Shown here piece by piece: positions 44,760-53,807 of a DNA stretch of 64,000 bases (its first letter is position 1; every line of letters starts with the position of its first letter). The notes under the pieces were generated by a model. The model saw only the letters and a list, made by a program, of their open reading frames with translations, searched no databases and was not told the origin of the DNA. The translations under genes and the position numbers were made by a program. The DNA is taken from NCBI RefSeq assembly GCF_032598905.1, contig NZ_CP122458.1, forward strand, positions 6,163,001-6,227,000. The letters are read 5' to 3'. The stretch comes from Streptomyces sp. 11x1 (GTDB lineage Bacteria; Actinomycetota; Actinomycetes; Streptomycetales; Streptomycetaceae).

Positions 44760-45365
44760 ATGACTGAGACCGCGACGGCGCGCCGCAGTCGGATCACGCC
44801 CGAGCGCGAGGCCGAGCTCTACGCCGCCGTCCTCGACCTCCTCCGGGAGGTCGGCTACGACGCCCTCACCATGGACGCCGTGGCCGGCCGCACCCGGTCC
44901 AGCAAGGCCACCCTCTACCGCCAGTGGGGCGGCAAGGCCGAGCTGGTCGCGAAGGCCATGCGGCACAGCAAGCCGGGCGCCGACATCGGCTCCATCGACA
45001 CCGGGTCCCTGCGGGGCGACCTGCACGCCCTGGTGATGAGCACCGATGACTGCGAAATGGAACAGAACAACGCGCTGATGCGGGGTCTGGCCATGGCCGT
45101 GCACGGAAACCCCGACCTGCTGAAGGCCTTCCGTGAAGTGATCATCGAGCCGGAGATGGTGGAGATCCGCCGTGTGGTGCAGCGCGCCGTCGACCGGGGC
45201 GAGGTCCAACCGGACAACCCCGCCATCGACTACGTGGTGCACATGTTCGTCGGCGCCTTCGTCGCGCGGGGCATGATCGAGGACCGGCCGCCCACGCAGA
45301 GCTTCCTCCGCTCGTACCTGGACGCCGTCGTCCTCCCCGCCCTCGGCGCGTCAACCTCTCGGTAG
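44760..45365 (+). CDS. TetR-family regulator
   Basis: A 201-residue repressor. The helix-turn-helix is EAELYAAVLDLLREVGYDALTMDAVAGRTRSSKATLYRQWGGKAELVAKAM (about 18-68), and a TetR C-terminal ligand domain follows. ATG 44760 has GGGGAG 4 bp upstream, and the open frame from 44676 is leader. It lies 169 bp upstream of an MMPL transporter in the same direction, so it probably controls that pump. The palindromes at 44601 and 44648 are its likely sites. Confidence 0.9.
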   Translation: MTETATARRSRITPEREAELYAAVLDLLREVGYDALTMDAVAGRTRSSKATLYRQWGGKAELVAKAMRHSKPGADIGSIDTGSLRGDLHALVMSTDDCEMEQNNALMRGLAMAVHGNPDLLKAFREVIIEPEMVEIRRVVQRAVDRGEVQPDNPAIDYVVHMFVGAFVARGMIEDRPPTQSFLRSYLDAVVLPALGASTSR

Positions 45366-45534
45366 CTCACCGCGGTTCGCCGCGCATCCCCACCTGCCCA
45401 CCGCTCATGTCGTCGGGCTGACCACCCCTGCCCCGCCACGCCCTGCTGCCCCGCCCTGCCGCCCCCTCCCCACGGCACGGGCCGATCCGTCCTGCCCTCC
45501 GCACGTCCACGACTTGAACGGGAGTACCGCCCCC

Positions 45535-47853
45535 GTGGCCACATTCCTCTACAAACTCGGTCGACTCGCCTTCCGGCGACGACACTTCGTCGTCCTGATC
45601 TGGGTGGCACTGCTGACGCTCGCGGGCGTCGGCGCCGCCTCCGCGCCCGCCGCGGGTTCGTCCTCCTTCTCCATCCCCGGCACGGAGGCCCAGAAGGCCT
45701 TCGACCTGCTGGAACAGCGCTACCCCGGGATGAGCGCCGACGGCGCCACCGCCCGCGTCGTCTTCAAGGCGCCCGAGGGCGAGAAGATGGCCGACGCCGC
45801 CAACAAGCGCATCGTCGAGAAGACCGTCGGAGAGCTGCGCGACGGCTCCGAGGTCGTCGCCGTCAGCGACCCGTTCACCACGAACGCGGTCAGCCGGGAC
45901 GGGACGATCGCCTACGCCTCGGTGACGTACAAGGTTCCGGCCATGGAGCTGGAGGACGCCTCCAAGGAGTCCCTGGAGGCCACCGCGCACAAGGCGCAGG
46001 ACGCCGGGCTGACCGTCGAGATGGGCGGTGACGCCCTGCAGCCCGAGCCCGAGACCGCCGTCGCCGGCGAGATCATCGGCCTGGCCATCGCCGCCGTCGT
46101 CCTCGTCGTCACCCTGGGCTCGCTCGTCGCGGCCGGGCTGCCGCTGCTGACGGCGATCATCGGCGTCGGTATCGGTGTCGCCACCATCACCGCCCTCGCG
46201 AGCGCGCTCGACCTCGGCGACACCACCTCCACCCTCGCCCTGATGATCGGCCTCGCGGTCGGGATCGACTACGCGCTGTTCATCGTCTCCCGCTACCGCT
46301 CCGAACTGGCCGAGGGCCGGGAGCGCGAGGAGGCGGTCGGCCGTGCCGCCGGCACCGCCGGCTCGGCGGTGGTCTTCGCCGGGCTCACGGTCGTGATCGC
46401 CCTGGCCGGTCTCGCGGTCGTCAACGTCCCGATGCTGACCAAGATGGGTCTCGCCGCGGCGGGCACGGTCGTCGTCGCGGTCCTCATCGCCCTCACCATG
46501 ATCCCGGCGCTGCTCGGCTACGCGGGGCGCAAGGTCCGTCCGGCCGGCGAGAAGGGGAAGAGCGGCCGCGGGCTGTTCGGACGGGGTGGGTCGAAGGGCT
46601 CCACGAAGGGCTCCACGGAGGGTTCCGCCGACGGCTCCGCCGAGGACGCGGCCGCGGTGAGGCCCAGCCTGGGCACCCGTTGGGCGAGCTTCGTCGTCCG
46701 CCGCCCCGTCGCCGTGCTGCTGCTCGGCGTGGTCGGCCTGGGCACGATCGCGCTGCCGGCCACCCAGCTCGAACTGGGTCTGCCCGACGACGGTTCGCAG
46801 CCGACGTCCACCACGCAGCGCCGGGCGTACGACCTGCTCTCCGAGGGCTTCGGGCCCGGCTTCAACGGCCCCCTGATGGTCGTCGTCGACGCCCGGGACA
46901 GCGCGTCCCCGAAGCAGGCCGCCACCGCGGTGACCGACGGGATCAAAGGGCTCGACGACGTCGTGACGGTGACCCCGGCGACGTTCAACAAGGCCGGGGA
47001 CACCGCGATGATCACGGTCGTCCCCGAGTCCAAGCCGTCCTCGACGCAGACCGAGGACCTGGTGCACGCCATCCGGGACACGGGCGCCGACGTGGCGACC
47101 GACACCGACGCCAAGGTGCTGGTCACCGGCGCCACCGCGATGAACATCGACTTCTCGCAGAAGCTCACCGATGCGCTGGTCCCGTATCTGGCGCTGGTGG
47201 TGGGCCTCGCCTTCCTCCTGCTGATCGTGATCTTCCGGTCGATCCTGGTGCCGCTGAAGGCGGCCCTCGGCTTCCTGCTCAGCGTGCTCGCCGCGCTCGG
47301 CGCCGTGGTCGCGGTCTTCCAGTGGGGCTGGCTGGCGGGACTCATCGGGGTCGAGGAGACCGGCCCGATCATGTCGATGATGCCGATCTTCATGGTGGGT
47401 GTCGTCTTCGGCCTGGCGATGGACTACGAGGTCTTCCTCGTGACCCGGATGCGCGAGGCGTACGTCCACGGTGAGAACCCGAACCAGGCCGTCGTGACCG
47501 GCTTCCGGTACAGCGCCCGGGTGGTCGCGGCCGCCGCGGCGATCATGATGGCCGTCTTCGCCGGCTTCATCGGCTCCGGCGAGTCGATGATCAAGATGAT
47601 CGGCTTCGGTCTCGCCATCGCCGTCTTCTTCGACGCGTTCGTCGTCCGCATGGCCATCGTCCCGGCCGTCCTCGCCCTGCTGGGCGACCGGGCCTGGTGG
47701 CTGCCGAAGTGGCTCGACCGGGCGCTGCCCAACGTCGACGTCGAGGGCGAGGGCCTGCGGGCACACGACGACGCGGCGGGGAAGCCGACCGAGGACGGCA
47801 AGGACCACGAGGACGGCAAGGGCGACGAGGACAGGTCGCTGGTCCGCGTCTGA
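45535..47853 (+). CDS. MMPL-family RND transporter
   Basis: A 772-residue membrane transporter with the two-fold MMPL plan. Span 1 (FVVLIWVALLTLAGVG) is followed by an extracytoplasmic loop (SFSIPGTEAQKAFDLLEQRYPG). A group of spans (about 180-345) contains LMIGLAVGIDYALFIVSRYRSEL, then comes a Ser/Gly linker, a second loop, and a second span group with MPIFMVGVVFGLAMDYEVFLVTRMREAY. The two GIDYALF/AMDYEVF sites carry the proton-relay Asp-Tyr pairs. I prefer GTG 45535 (site GGGAG at 45520) over the TTG at 45514. With the TetR gene it forms an efflux or lipid export unit. Confidence 0.9.
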   Translation: MATFLYKLGRLAFRRRHFVVLIWVALLTLAGVGAASAPAAGSSSFSIPGTEAQKAFDLLEQRYPGMSADGATARVVFKAPEGEKMADAANKRIVEKTVGELRDGSEVVAVSDPFTTNAVSRDGTIAYASVTYKVPAMELEDASKESLEATAHKAQDAGLTVEMGGDALQPEPETAVAGEIIGLAIAAVVLVVTLGSLVAAGLPLLTAIIGVGIGVATITALASALDLGDTTSTLALMIGLAVGIDYALFIVSRYRSELAEGREREEAVGRAAGTAGSAVVFAGLTVVIALAGLAVVNVPMLTKMGLAAAGTVVVAVLIALTMIPALLGYAGRKVRPAGEKGKSGRGLFGRGGSKGSTKGSTEGSADGSAEDAAAVRPSLGTRWASFVVRRPVAVLLLGVVGLGTIALPATQLELGLPDDGSQPTSTTQRRAYDLLSEGFGPGFNGPLMVVVDARDSASPKQAATAVTDGIKGLDDVVTVTPATFNKAGDTAMITVVPESKPSSTQTEDLVHAIRDTGADVATDTDAKVLVTGATAMNIDFSQKLTDALVPYLALVVGLAFLLLIVIFRSILVPLKAALGFLLSVLAALGAVVAVFQWGWLAGLIGVEETGPIMSMMPIFMVGVVFGLAMDYEVFLVTRMREAYVHGENPNQAVVTGFRYSARVVAAAAAIMMAVFAGFIGSGESMIKMIGFGLAIAVFFDAFVVRMAIVPAVLALLGDRAWWLPKWLDRALPNVDVEGEGLRAHDDAAGKPTEDGKDHEDGKGDEDRSLVRV

Positions 47854-47937
47854 CGCGGGAGCGGCGCGCGTCAGACGCGCGGTGACGGAAACGGCGGCCG
47901 GACCGGGGAAACCGAGGGACGGCCGCCGGGCAGGACC

Positions 47938-47975
47938 GCCGGTGAGGGCCCGTGGGGACGGGCGCCCTCACCGGC
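47938..47975 (+). terminator. Terminator after MMPL gene
   Basis: GCCGGTGAGGGC (47938-47949) pairs with GCCCTCACCGGC (47964-47975) around a 14-base loop, 85 bp past the stop. Confidence 0.75.
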
Positions 47976-48030
47976 TTCCGAGGGTGTTGGGGGCGGCGCG
48001 CCGGGGGCCGCGGTCAGGTAAGCATGACGG

Positions 48031-48573
48031 GTGACCGAAGAAATCGAACGCCCTGAACGCATCGAAGACCTCGACGACCGCGTGGGTCCGCCGCACCGCG
48101 GCACCGAACGCGAGACGCTCCGCGCGTTCCTCGACTACCACCGCGCGACGCTTGCCATGAAGTGCGCGGGGCTGACGGACGAGGAACTCCGCCGGCGGTC
48201 GATGCCTCCGTCCACGCTGTCCCTGCTGGGTCTCGTGCGGCACATGGCGGAGGTGGAACGCGCCTGGTTCCGGCGGGTGTTCGAGGATCACTCCGCGCCG
48301 ATGGTGTGGTCGAAGGAGATCGATTTCCAGGCGGCGTACGACGCGAGCACCTCGACGCGGGCGGAGGCGTTCGGGGCGTGGGAGGCGGAGGTGGAGACCT
48401 CGCGGCGCATCGAACGGGAGGCGGAGTCCCTGGACCTCGTGGGCCACCAACCGCGCTGGAACGAGGAGGTCTCGCTCCGCATGGTCATGATCCACGTCCT
48501 GCTGGAGTACGGCCGCCACAACGGCCACGCGGACTTCCTGCGGGAAGGGGTGGACGGGGTGGTGGGGGCGTGA
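48031..48573 (+). CDS. DinB/DUF664-family protein
   Basis: A 180-residue four-helix DinB-like protein. It has ETLRAFLDYHRATLAMKCAGLTDEELRRRSMPPSTLSLLGLVRHMAEVERAWF and the late motif LRMVMIHVLLEYGRHNGHADFLRE. The His residues in RHMAEVE and YGRHNGHAD are the expected metal site. Some relatives are mycothiol-dependent transferases, but this one is not further assigned. It starts at GTG 48031. Confidence 0.85.
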   Translation: MTEEIERPERIEDLDDRVGPPHRGTERETLRAFLDYHRATLAMKCAGLTDEELRRRSMPPSTLSLLGLVRHMAEVERAWFRRVFEDHSAPMVWSKEIDFQAAYDASTSTRAEAFGAWEAEVETSRRIEREAESLDLVGHQPRWNEEVSLRMVMIHVLLEYGRHNGHADFLREGVDGVVGA

Positions 48574-48652
48574 GGGCGCGGGTGGCAGGGACAGCAGGAC
48601 CACCGGGGCAGCCCGGATGGCCTGTGCGGCTCGGGCCCCCACGCCCTGCATG

Positions 48653-49024
48653 TCAGCCGAGGAATTCGGCCGCTTTGGTCATCGGCCCACCCGCGTCACC
48701 GGTGTTGAGCGTTCCCGCCGGTTCGAACAACAGGATCGCGGTCTCCTCGTCGGCCACGGGGCAGTGTTCGACTCCGCGGGGAACCACGAACAACTCGCCC
48801 GGGTCCAGCACCACATCCGCATCCCTGAGTTGGATGGTGAGGCGCCCGCTGATGACCAGGAACAGTTCATCGGTGTCGTCGTGGGTGTGCCAGACGAATT
48901 CCCCCTTCAGCTTGGCCAGCTTGACCTCGTAGTCGTTCAGCACAGCCACTTTCTTCTGCGACCACAGCTCACTGAACTGCGACAGCTTGTCAGCGAGGTT
49001 GACAGGAACAGCGGGCACGGGCAT
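48653..49024 (-). CDS. Cupin-domain protein
   Basis: A 123-residue single-domain cupin. Motif 1 is FVWHTHDDTDELFLVISG (His-x-His...Glu) and motif 2 is GELFVVPRGVEHCPVADEE (Pro-x-Gly...His). All metal ligands are present. The role (sugar isomerase, dioxygenase or storage) cannot be told. It starts at ATG 49024 with GAGGAAGGAT upstream on the minus strand, and converges with the DinB gene. Confidence 0.88.
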   Translation of the reverse strand: MPVPAVPVNLADKLSQFSELWSQKKVAVLNDYEVKLAKLKGEFVWHTHDDTDELFLVISGRLTIQLRDADVVLDPGELFVVPRGVEHCPVADEETAILLFEPAGTLNTGDAGGPMTKAAEFLG

Positions 49025-49202
49025 ACGGCATCCTTCCTCAAGGCCGGTCGACCGGGAGCGATCTCTCAGGCGCTCCGGCCGGTTTCACGAGCATGCCGCG
49101 CTCGGACCGGGTCGGTCTTGTACGTTCCTGACATGGGCGGAGACCGCCACTTGTGGCACCACACCCGCGCGTTACAAGCGCACTCGCCCTGGCTCTGCAG
49201 TG

Positions 49203-49667
49203 CTAAAGATGCTGCTTGGCGGTGCTGATGAGGAGGGCGATGGCGTCCCGGGTCCGCACCCGGCGGGCGTCGAACTCCGGTCTGCTGTCGGTCTTGAGGA
49301 CGGCGGTGACGTCGGCGAGGACGGCCTCGGCGGTCCGGCTCAGTTCGTCGTCGGGCGTGAGCATCTGCACGCGGAACAGCGCTTCCTGGGCGGCGGACCG
49401 CAGGTCGTACGCGCGGACGCGGACCGTGTCGGGGTCCTCGGGCGGGGGCTGTTCGTGCTCGCAGAACCACAGGTGGACGAGGGAGCGGCGGTAGTTGAGA
49501 AGGGCGCCGGCGAACACGGAGTAGGCGTCGAGGCGCTCTTGGCGGAGCTTCTCCCGGCGGGTGAACGCGTGGGTCCGGTCGGTGGCGCGCTGCTGGTAGG
49601 CGAGGGTCAGGCCCGACCCGAGCAGGGTCCCGAGTACGGCTATGCCACTGGCGATGATGGTCTCCAC
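49203..49667 (-). CDS. Membrane-anchored hypothetical protein
   Basis: A 154-residue protein with one N-terminal membrane helix (TIIASGIAVLGTLLGSGLTLAY) and a long helical cytoplasmic part (QQRATDRTHAFTRREKLRQE, RLDAYSVFAGALLNYRRSLV). The layout matches small actinobacterial proteins of unknown function with one anchor and a helical bundle. ATG 49667. It is divergent from the gene at 49727. Confidence 0.75.
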   Translation of the reverse strand: METIIASGIAVLGTLLGSGLTLAYQQRATDRTHAFTRREKLRQERLDAYSVFAGALLNYRRSLVHLWFCEHEQPPPEDPDTVRVRAYDLRSAAQEALFRVQMLTPDDELSRTAEAVLADVTAVLKTDSRPEFDARRVRTRDAIALLISTAKQHL

Positions 49668-49726
49668 ACCCCAAGCTGATCACGCGGCGGTGCTCGCCGA
49701 CAGACGGGGCGGGAAGGGGCTGGGCG

Positions 49727-50259
49727 GTGGAGAACGGGGTCCTGGAGAGGTTGCGGCAGGCATTCCTGAGATTCGACCGGGGCCTCGGCGGGGCGGAGCC
49801 GCCCCCGAGGGCGCAGGTGTTCCCGGCCCGGCATCCGGTGGGCACCGGAACGGTCTTCGGCGTGCTCTGGTCGGAGGTCTGGCCGGCTGGGCCCTGGCCG
49901 CGTTCCACGATCCGGCGCGGCTGCTCCAGGCGGCGGTGATCGGGCTGTGCGGGGGCCTGTTCATCTGGCTCTTCTGCCGTTTCGAACGCCGCCGTCAGGC
50001 CCACTACGCGCGCGCCGGAGGCTTCCGCTGGGACCCTCCCCGGTCACCCGTCCGGGACGAGGACACCCTGCCGCTCTGGTACGAGGGCCTGCTCTGGCTC
50101 GGCCACTGGACCGTCTGCCTCGTGCTCCTCTGGCTCCTCGGCCGACTACGGAACGAGCCCTTCACCTGGGTCCAGAGCGCGATCTGTGCCGGTGTCCTCG
50201 TGGTCGGCGGCTGGGCCGTACACCTGAGCAAAGAGCGTCGCCGTCGAAGAGGACGTTGA
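49727..50259 (+). pseudogene. Two-helix membrane protein, probable frameshift
   Basis: One frame from GTG 49727 reads MENGVLERLRQAFLRFDRGL and continues through ARHPVGTGTVFG. The other frame then gives LVGGLAGWALAAFHDPARLL, GLCGGLFIWLFCRFERRR, and a second hydrophobic pair (LLWLGHWTVCLVLLWLLG; AICAGVLVVGGWAVHL) ending in KERRRRRGR at 50259. The two parts join smoothly near 49860-49880 if one base is missing there. It is either a sequencing or real frameshift, or the protein starts downstream in the second frame. The function is unknown. Confidence 0.5.
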
Positions 50260-50280
50260 CCAGGGGACAGAGCCCCAGGG

Positions 50281-51156
50281 TCACTCCTCGGCGAACACCT
50301 CGGCGGCGGAGGTGGCCGTGATCGCGCGGGTGAACCAGAGGTTGAGGGTGTCGAGGTCGTGGCAGGACGTGATGCGGTCGCGGTCGGCGGCGGACACGGG
50401 GACCTCTCGACCGTCGAGGAGGAGAAGGATGTACTCGGCCTTGCCCTTGGCGCGGCCTTCCTCCCGGATCTCCTCGGAGATCGGCGACGTGAAGAACGAG
50501 AGGTCGGTCATGAGAGCCCTCCAGGTCTTGGCGGCCGGGGATTCGCCCAGCCCCTGAGATGTCAGTTCAACGAAGATCGTCGCGGTGTCCGGATCGCGGG
50601 CTTCGAGGCCCTTCAGAGCGTCTACCAGTACTTTGAGTATGGCATCGGCCTGTGGCTCACGGCGGTGCAGGACTGCGGACAGCACGGTCAGTGGGATGTC
50701 CCGGCGAGCTTGGACCGGATCGTCGATGACCGGCACGTCGGCAGGGCCCAGGACGAGAGGGCGCAGGGTGAGGGAGGGCCACTCGGGCGGCCCGAAGTCG
50801 ACGGTCTCCGACGCCCAGGCAGCTGTATTCCGGTTGTCGCACACCACGAGGAGGACCGCGGGCATCTCGTACTTCGCGTGCAGGTGCGCCAGGTAGTAGG
50901 CCCAGTTCCTTTGTTTGTCGGGCACCTTCTTTCCCTGAGCCTCTACGGCCAGAAGGAATGTGCCTCGCTTCGTCTCGATGTTCAGCAGTGTGTCCACCCG
51001 CCGTTCCAGCGGGCGGTTTTCCGTCAGATCGGTGCAGAGCGGCGTGGCTGAGATCGGGTCGTCGAAGGGGATGCCGAGCGCCCGGACGGCTCGGGTGAAG
51101 ACGCCGGGGTCATGCTGGAAGATCCGGTGCATGGCCTCATGAGGGGAGCTGACCAT
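50281..51156 (-). CDS. Rpn/YhgA-like putative nuclease
   Basis: A 291-residue protein: SPHEAMHRIFQHDPGVFTRAVRALGIPF, RRVDTLLNIETKRGTFLLAVEAQGKKVPDKQRNWAYYLAHL. The RVDTLL...FLLAVEAQ..K pattern is a PD-(D/E)xK nuclease core (Asp, Glu-x-Gln/Lys), as in Rpn-type proteins that promote RecA-independent recombination. The end has a coiled EEIREEGRAKGKAEYILLLL followed by ITSCHDLDTLNLWFTRAITA, also typical. ATG 51156 is chosen, and the frame extends to 51198. The family call is moderately sure. Confidence 0.7.
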   Translation of the reverse strand: MVSSPHEAMHRIFQHDPGVFTRAVRALGIPFDDPISATPLCTDLTENRPLERRVDTLLNIETKRGTFLLAVEAQGKKVPDKQRNWAYYLAHLHAKYEMPAVLLVVCDNRNTAAWASETVDFGPPEWPSLTLRPLVLGPADVPVIDDPVQARRDIPLTVLSAVLHRREPQADAILKVLVDALKGLEARDPDTATIFVELTSQGLGESPAAKTWRALMTDLSFFTSPISEEIREEGRAKGKAEYILLLLDGREVPVSAADRDRITSCHDLDTLNLWFTRAITATSAAEVFAEE

Positions 51157-51403
51157 AGGGGTGCGCCCGTTCCTTTCATCGCACGTGAACGGGAGCATAT
51201 GACGGGCAACTGTGCCAATTGGTGGGTCAGTTGTTGGAATTCCCTCATAAGGGTGTAGCCCTCTCTCCGGTTGACCGAGAGTGGCCGGGTGTCATCGAGC
51301 TCGCACAGCAACGCCCAGGCGGAGACCTGGGAAGCTCACAGGAATCGCCCATAGCATCACGCTCATTCCATGACGGGAACATTCGGAAAGCGCGGTTCCG
51401 CAG

Positions 51404-52285
51404 ATGAGTACAGGACCCAAGGGCAGCGGTCACGGTCACGGGCACCATCGCGGGCACGACCACCACCACGACGACGAGTTCGACGGAGGGCTCTCCCACG
51501 ACCTGCCCGTGTTCGCCCGCCGCCGCATGATCAGACTGCTGGCAGGCGCGAGCATGGTCCCGCTGGTGGCGGCCTGTTCCTCGGACGGCTCCGACAGCGG
51601 TTCCGCCTCCGACCCGGCCTCCTCCGCCCCCTCCTCGTCCGGCACCACCGGCACCGACTGCGAGGTCATCCCGAGCGAGACGGAAGGCCCGTACCCCGGC
51701 GACGGCTCGAACGGCCCCAACGTCCTGGAGGAGAGCGGTGTCGTCCGGCGCGACATCACCAAGAGCTTCGGCTCGTCGAAGGGCGTCGCCGAAGGCATCC
51801 CGCTGACGGTCACACTCACCGTCGTCGACCAGTCCTCCGGCTGCGACGCCCCGAAGAAGGGCGCGGCCGTCTACCTGTGGCAGTGCGACCGGGAAGGCCG
51901 GTACTCCCTCTACTCCGACGGCGTCACCGACGAGAACTACCTGCGCGGCGTCCAGGAGACCGACGACGAGGGCCGGCTCACCTTCACCTCGGTCTTCCCC
52001 GGCTGCTACCCCGGCCGCTGGCCCCACCTCCACTTCGAGGTCTACGACAGCCTCGCCGACGCCACCGCCACCAAGAACATCGCCGTCACCTCGCAGCTCG
52101 CCTTCCCCAAGGACGTGTGCGACACCGTGTACGCAACGGACGGCTACGGCGACAGCGGCCAGAACCTCGGCGAGCTCTCCCTGGAGACCGACATGATCTT
52201 CAGCGACGGCTACGACCAGCAGCTCGCCACCATGGAGGGCAGCACCGACAAGGGCTACACCGCCACGCTCACGGTGCCGGTGTAG
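51404..52285 (+). CDS. Intradiol dioxygenase-like lipoprotein
   Basis: A 293-residue exported protein. A His/Asp-rich N-terminus (GHGHGHHRGHDHHHDDEFDG) is followed by a twin-arginine signal (ARRRMIRLLAGASMVPLVAAC) that ends in a lipobox Cys, then a Ser linker. The domain is intradiol ring-cleavage dioxygenase: CEVIPSETEGPYPGD, GAAVYLWQCDREGRYSLYSD, FTSVFPGCYPGRWPHLHFEVY. The Tyr in RYSLY and the His pair in WPHLHF are the expected Fe(III) ligands. It would be Tat-exported and lipid-anchored. Its 3' end overlaps the convergent phosphatase gene by 17 bp. Confidence 0.85.
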   Translation: MSTGPKGSGHGHGHHRGHDHHHDDEFDGGLSHDLPVFARRRMIRLLAGASMVPLVAACSSDGSDSGSASDPASSAPSSSGTTGTDCEVIPSETEGPYPGDGSNGPNVLEESGVVRRDITKSFGSSKGVAEGIPLTVTLTVVDQSSGCDAPKKGAAVYLWQCDREGRYSLYSDGVTDENYLRGVQETDDEGRLTFTSVFPGCYPGRWPHLHFEVYDSLADATATKNIAVTSQLAFPKDVCDTVYATDGYGDSGQNLGELSLETDMIFSDGYDQQLATMEGSTDKGYTATLTVPV

Positions 52286-53072
52286 CCGCGGCCGGGGAGC
52301 CGGTCGGTCCCGGCTGTTCGAGGTGCCGCGTGTCGCCCCACCGAGCCGGCCGCAACCGCCGTCCGTCGTTGTCCCACCGCGAGACCGAGGCGTTGGGGAC
52401 GGGCGGCAGCAGGTCCGGCGCCGTCGCGCCGAGCCCCGCGCACACCAGACGTACCGCGACGGCGATCGCGTCGTGGGCGACCAGGAGGACCCGGCGGCCG
52501 GGGGCGACGCGGTCCAGCTCGCCCACGAGGTCCCGTACCCGCAGCACCACATCGGCCAGCGCCTCACCGCCCGGCGGACGGTAGAACCAGTCGCCGGTCT
52601 GTGCCCGCCGCGCCGCCTCCTCGGGCGCGCGGGCCCGCAGCACGGCCGGCGGATGCATCTCGAAGACCCCCATCTCCCGGTCCCGCAGCCGCTCGTCGAC
52701 CAGCAGCGGCGGCGGGACCACACCGGGGTGCCCCGCCATCAGCTCCCACGTCTGCCGCGCCCGCACGTACGGCGAACACACCACCAGGTCCGGACCCGGC
52801 ACGCCGTCGTCGTCGCCGCGCGCGAGCCCCGCCAGCCACCCGCCCAGCGCCTGGGCCTGCGTGCGGCCCAGGTCGGAGAGGGGGACGTCCGCGCCCCGGC
52901 CCGGCAGCGGCTCGGTCGACCCCGTCCGCTCGGCCTCGGCGTACGCGACGTTCGCGGTGCTCTGCCCGTGCCGTACGACCCACAGCGAGGCCAGGGTGTA
53001 CGGCGGCGCCAGCCCTTCACCGGGGACCGTCCTGCTCCCGGGGTCCCTGGCGTCGTTCGTCCGCGTTGTCAT
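52269..53072 (-). CDS. Histidine phosphatase family protein
   Basis: A 267-residue phosphoglycerate-mutase-like phosphatase. LWVVRHGQSTANVAYAEAE contains the RHG catalytic motif (about residue 34). LSDLGRTQAQALG, CSPYVRARQTWEL, RDREMGVFE and the second His in VLLVAHDAIAVAVRL follow. The enzyme class is clear and the substrate is unknown. The C-terminus overlaps the dioxygenase gene end. Confidence 0.88.
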   Translation of the reverse strand: MTTRTNDARDPGSRTVPGEGLAPPYTLASLWVVRHGQSTANVAYAEAERTGSTEPLPGRGADVPLSDLGRTQAQALGGWLAGLARGDDDGVPGPDLVVCSPYVRARQTWELMAGHPGVVPPPLLVDERLRDREMGVFEMHPPAVLRARAPEEAARRAQTGDWFYRPPGGEALADVVLRVRDLVGELDRVAPGRRVLLVAHDAIAVAVRLVCAGLGATAPDLLPPVPNASVSRWDNDGRRLRPARWGDTRHLEQPGPTGSPAAATPAP

Positions 53073-53177
53073 GCGTCCCCCATGCTTGCGGTGCTCGCGG
53101 CGACCGGGGCTCAGCGTCGATCGCCGTAACGACTACGCCGTCATGGCTACCCCCCGCGGCAGTGCCGGACGCTCCGC

Positions 53178-53522
53178 TCAGTGCGCCACCGGGGTGGCCG
53201 TGTACGTCCGTCGCAGGAAGCGGATCAGTGCCTTGGTGTCGAACTGCATCACCGCCACCCCTCTCGCGGAGTGGAACTCCATGACGGCCTGCACCCGCCC
53301 GCAGGGCCAGATGCTCACGGGGCCGGCGGTGGTGGGGGTGCGCAGCCCGCGTTCGAGCAGCTCACGGGGGAAGGCCCACTCGTCGGGGCCGGGCAGGCGC
53401 ACGCGTACGGCGGAGGCGTCGGTGTCGGGGTCGTAGCGGAGGACGACCGGAACGGTGTCCCGGTCCTCGGGGGAGTCCGTGACGACATGGGCCCGCGCGT
53501 ACTGCTCGACAGTGACGGACAT
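53178..53522 (-). CDS. SsgA-family sporulation/division regulator
   Basis: A 114-residue SsgA-like protein (SALP) with VPVVLRYDPDTDASAVRVRL, DEWAFPRELLERGLRTPTTAGPVSIWP and FDTKALIRFLRRTY, the core conserved in this actinomycete family that guides septum and spore-wall formation. ATG 53522 (MSVTVEQYARAHVV) is used, and the frame runs on to 53636. It is shorter than SsgA/SsgB at the C-terminus. Which paralogue it is cannot be said. Confidence 0.88.
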   Translation of the reverse strand: MSVTVEQYARAHVVTDSPEDRDTVPVVLRYDPDTDASAVRVRLPGPDEWAFPRELLERGLRTPTTAGPVSIWPCGRVQAVMEFHSARGVAVMQFDTKALIRFLRRTYTATPVAH

Positions 53523-53700
53523 CGAACGTCTCCTCACACTGAGTGACGCAAGCAGAAGCTGTGAATCCGCTGTCCGCTCGCCTCTCCAATGTCGCATATT
53601 TTCGGCCGCGCGCCCCCGGAAGCCCTGGAAGGGCACTGCAAGGCGGCCGTAAGAGCCACGATGTTCGGCGAGTCATTGGCTAATCGGCTGGTGCATGCTC

Positions 53701-53731
53701 TTGCAAGAGACTCGCAATAAGGCTCTATCAT
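53701..53731 (+). promoter_or_regulatory. Nur-like box and -10 before metal transporter
   Basis: TTGCAA-GAGAC-TCGCAA (53701-53717) matches the nickel regulator Nur consensus of Streptomyces (TTGCAA-N5-TTGCAA) except for one base. TATCAT at 53726-53731 could be the -10. It lies 77-107 bp upstream of the cbiMN start, implying nickel-dependent repression. No cobalamin riboswitch motif is seen in the gap. Confidence 0.65.
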
Positions 53732-53807
53732 CGTAAGGTTCCAGCCAGCGCGTCCCCACTCGGTGGCCCGGCCCCCGGCCAGGCCTACCAGGAGAGCGAG
53801 CCCTCGT

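Noticed and set aside
44496..45242. Upstream extension of the tricorn-like protease to 45242
   Set aside because: The extra sequence is antisense of the TetR gene and spans the operators; GTG 44495 begins the conserved domain.
53523..53807. Cobalamin riboswitch before cbiM
   Set aside because: No B12-box or typical conserved core seen; the Nur-like box explains regulation better.
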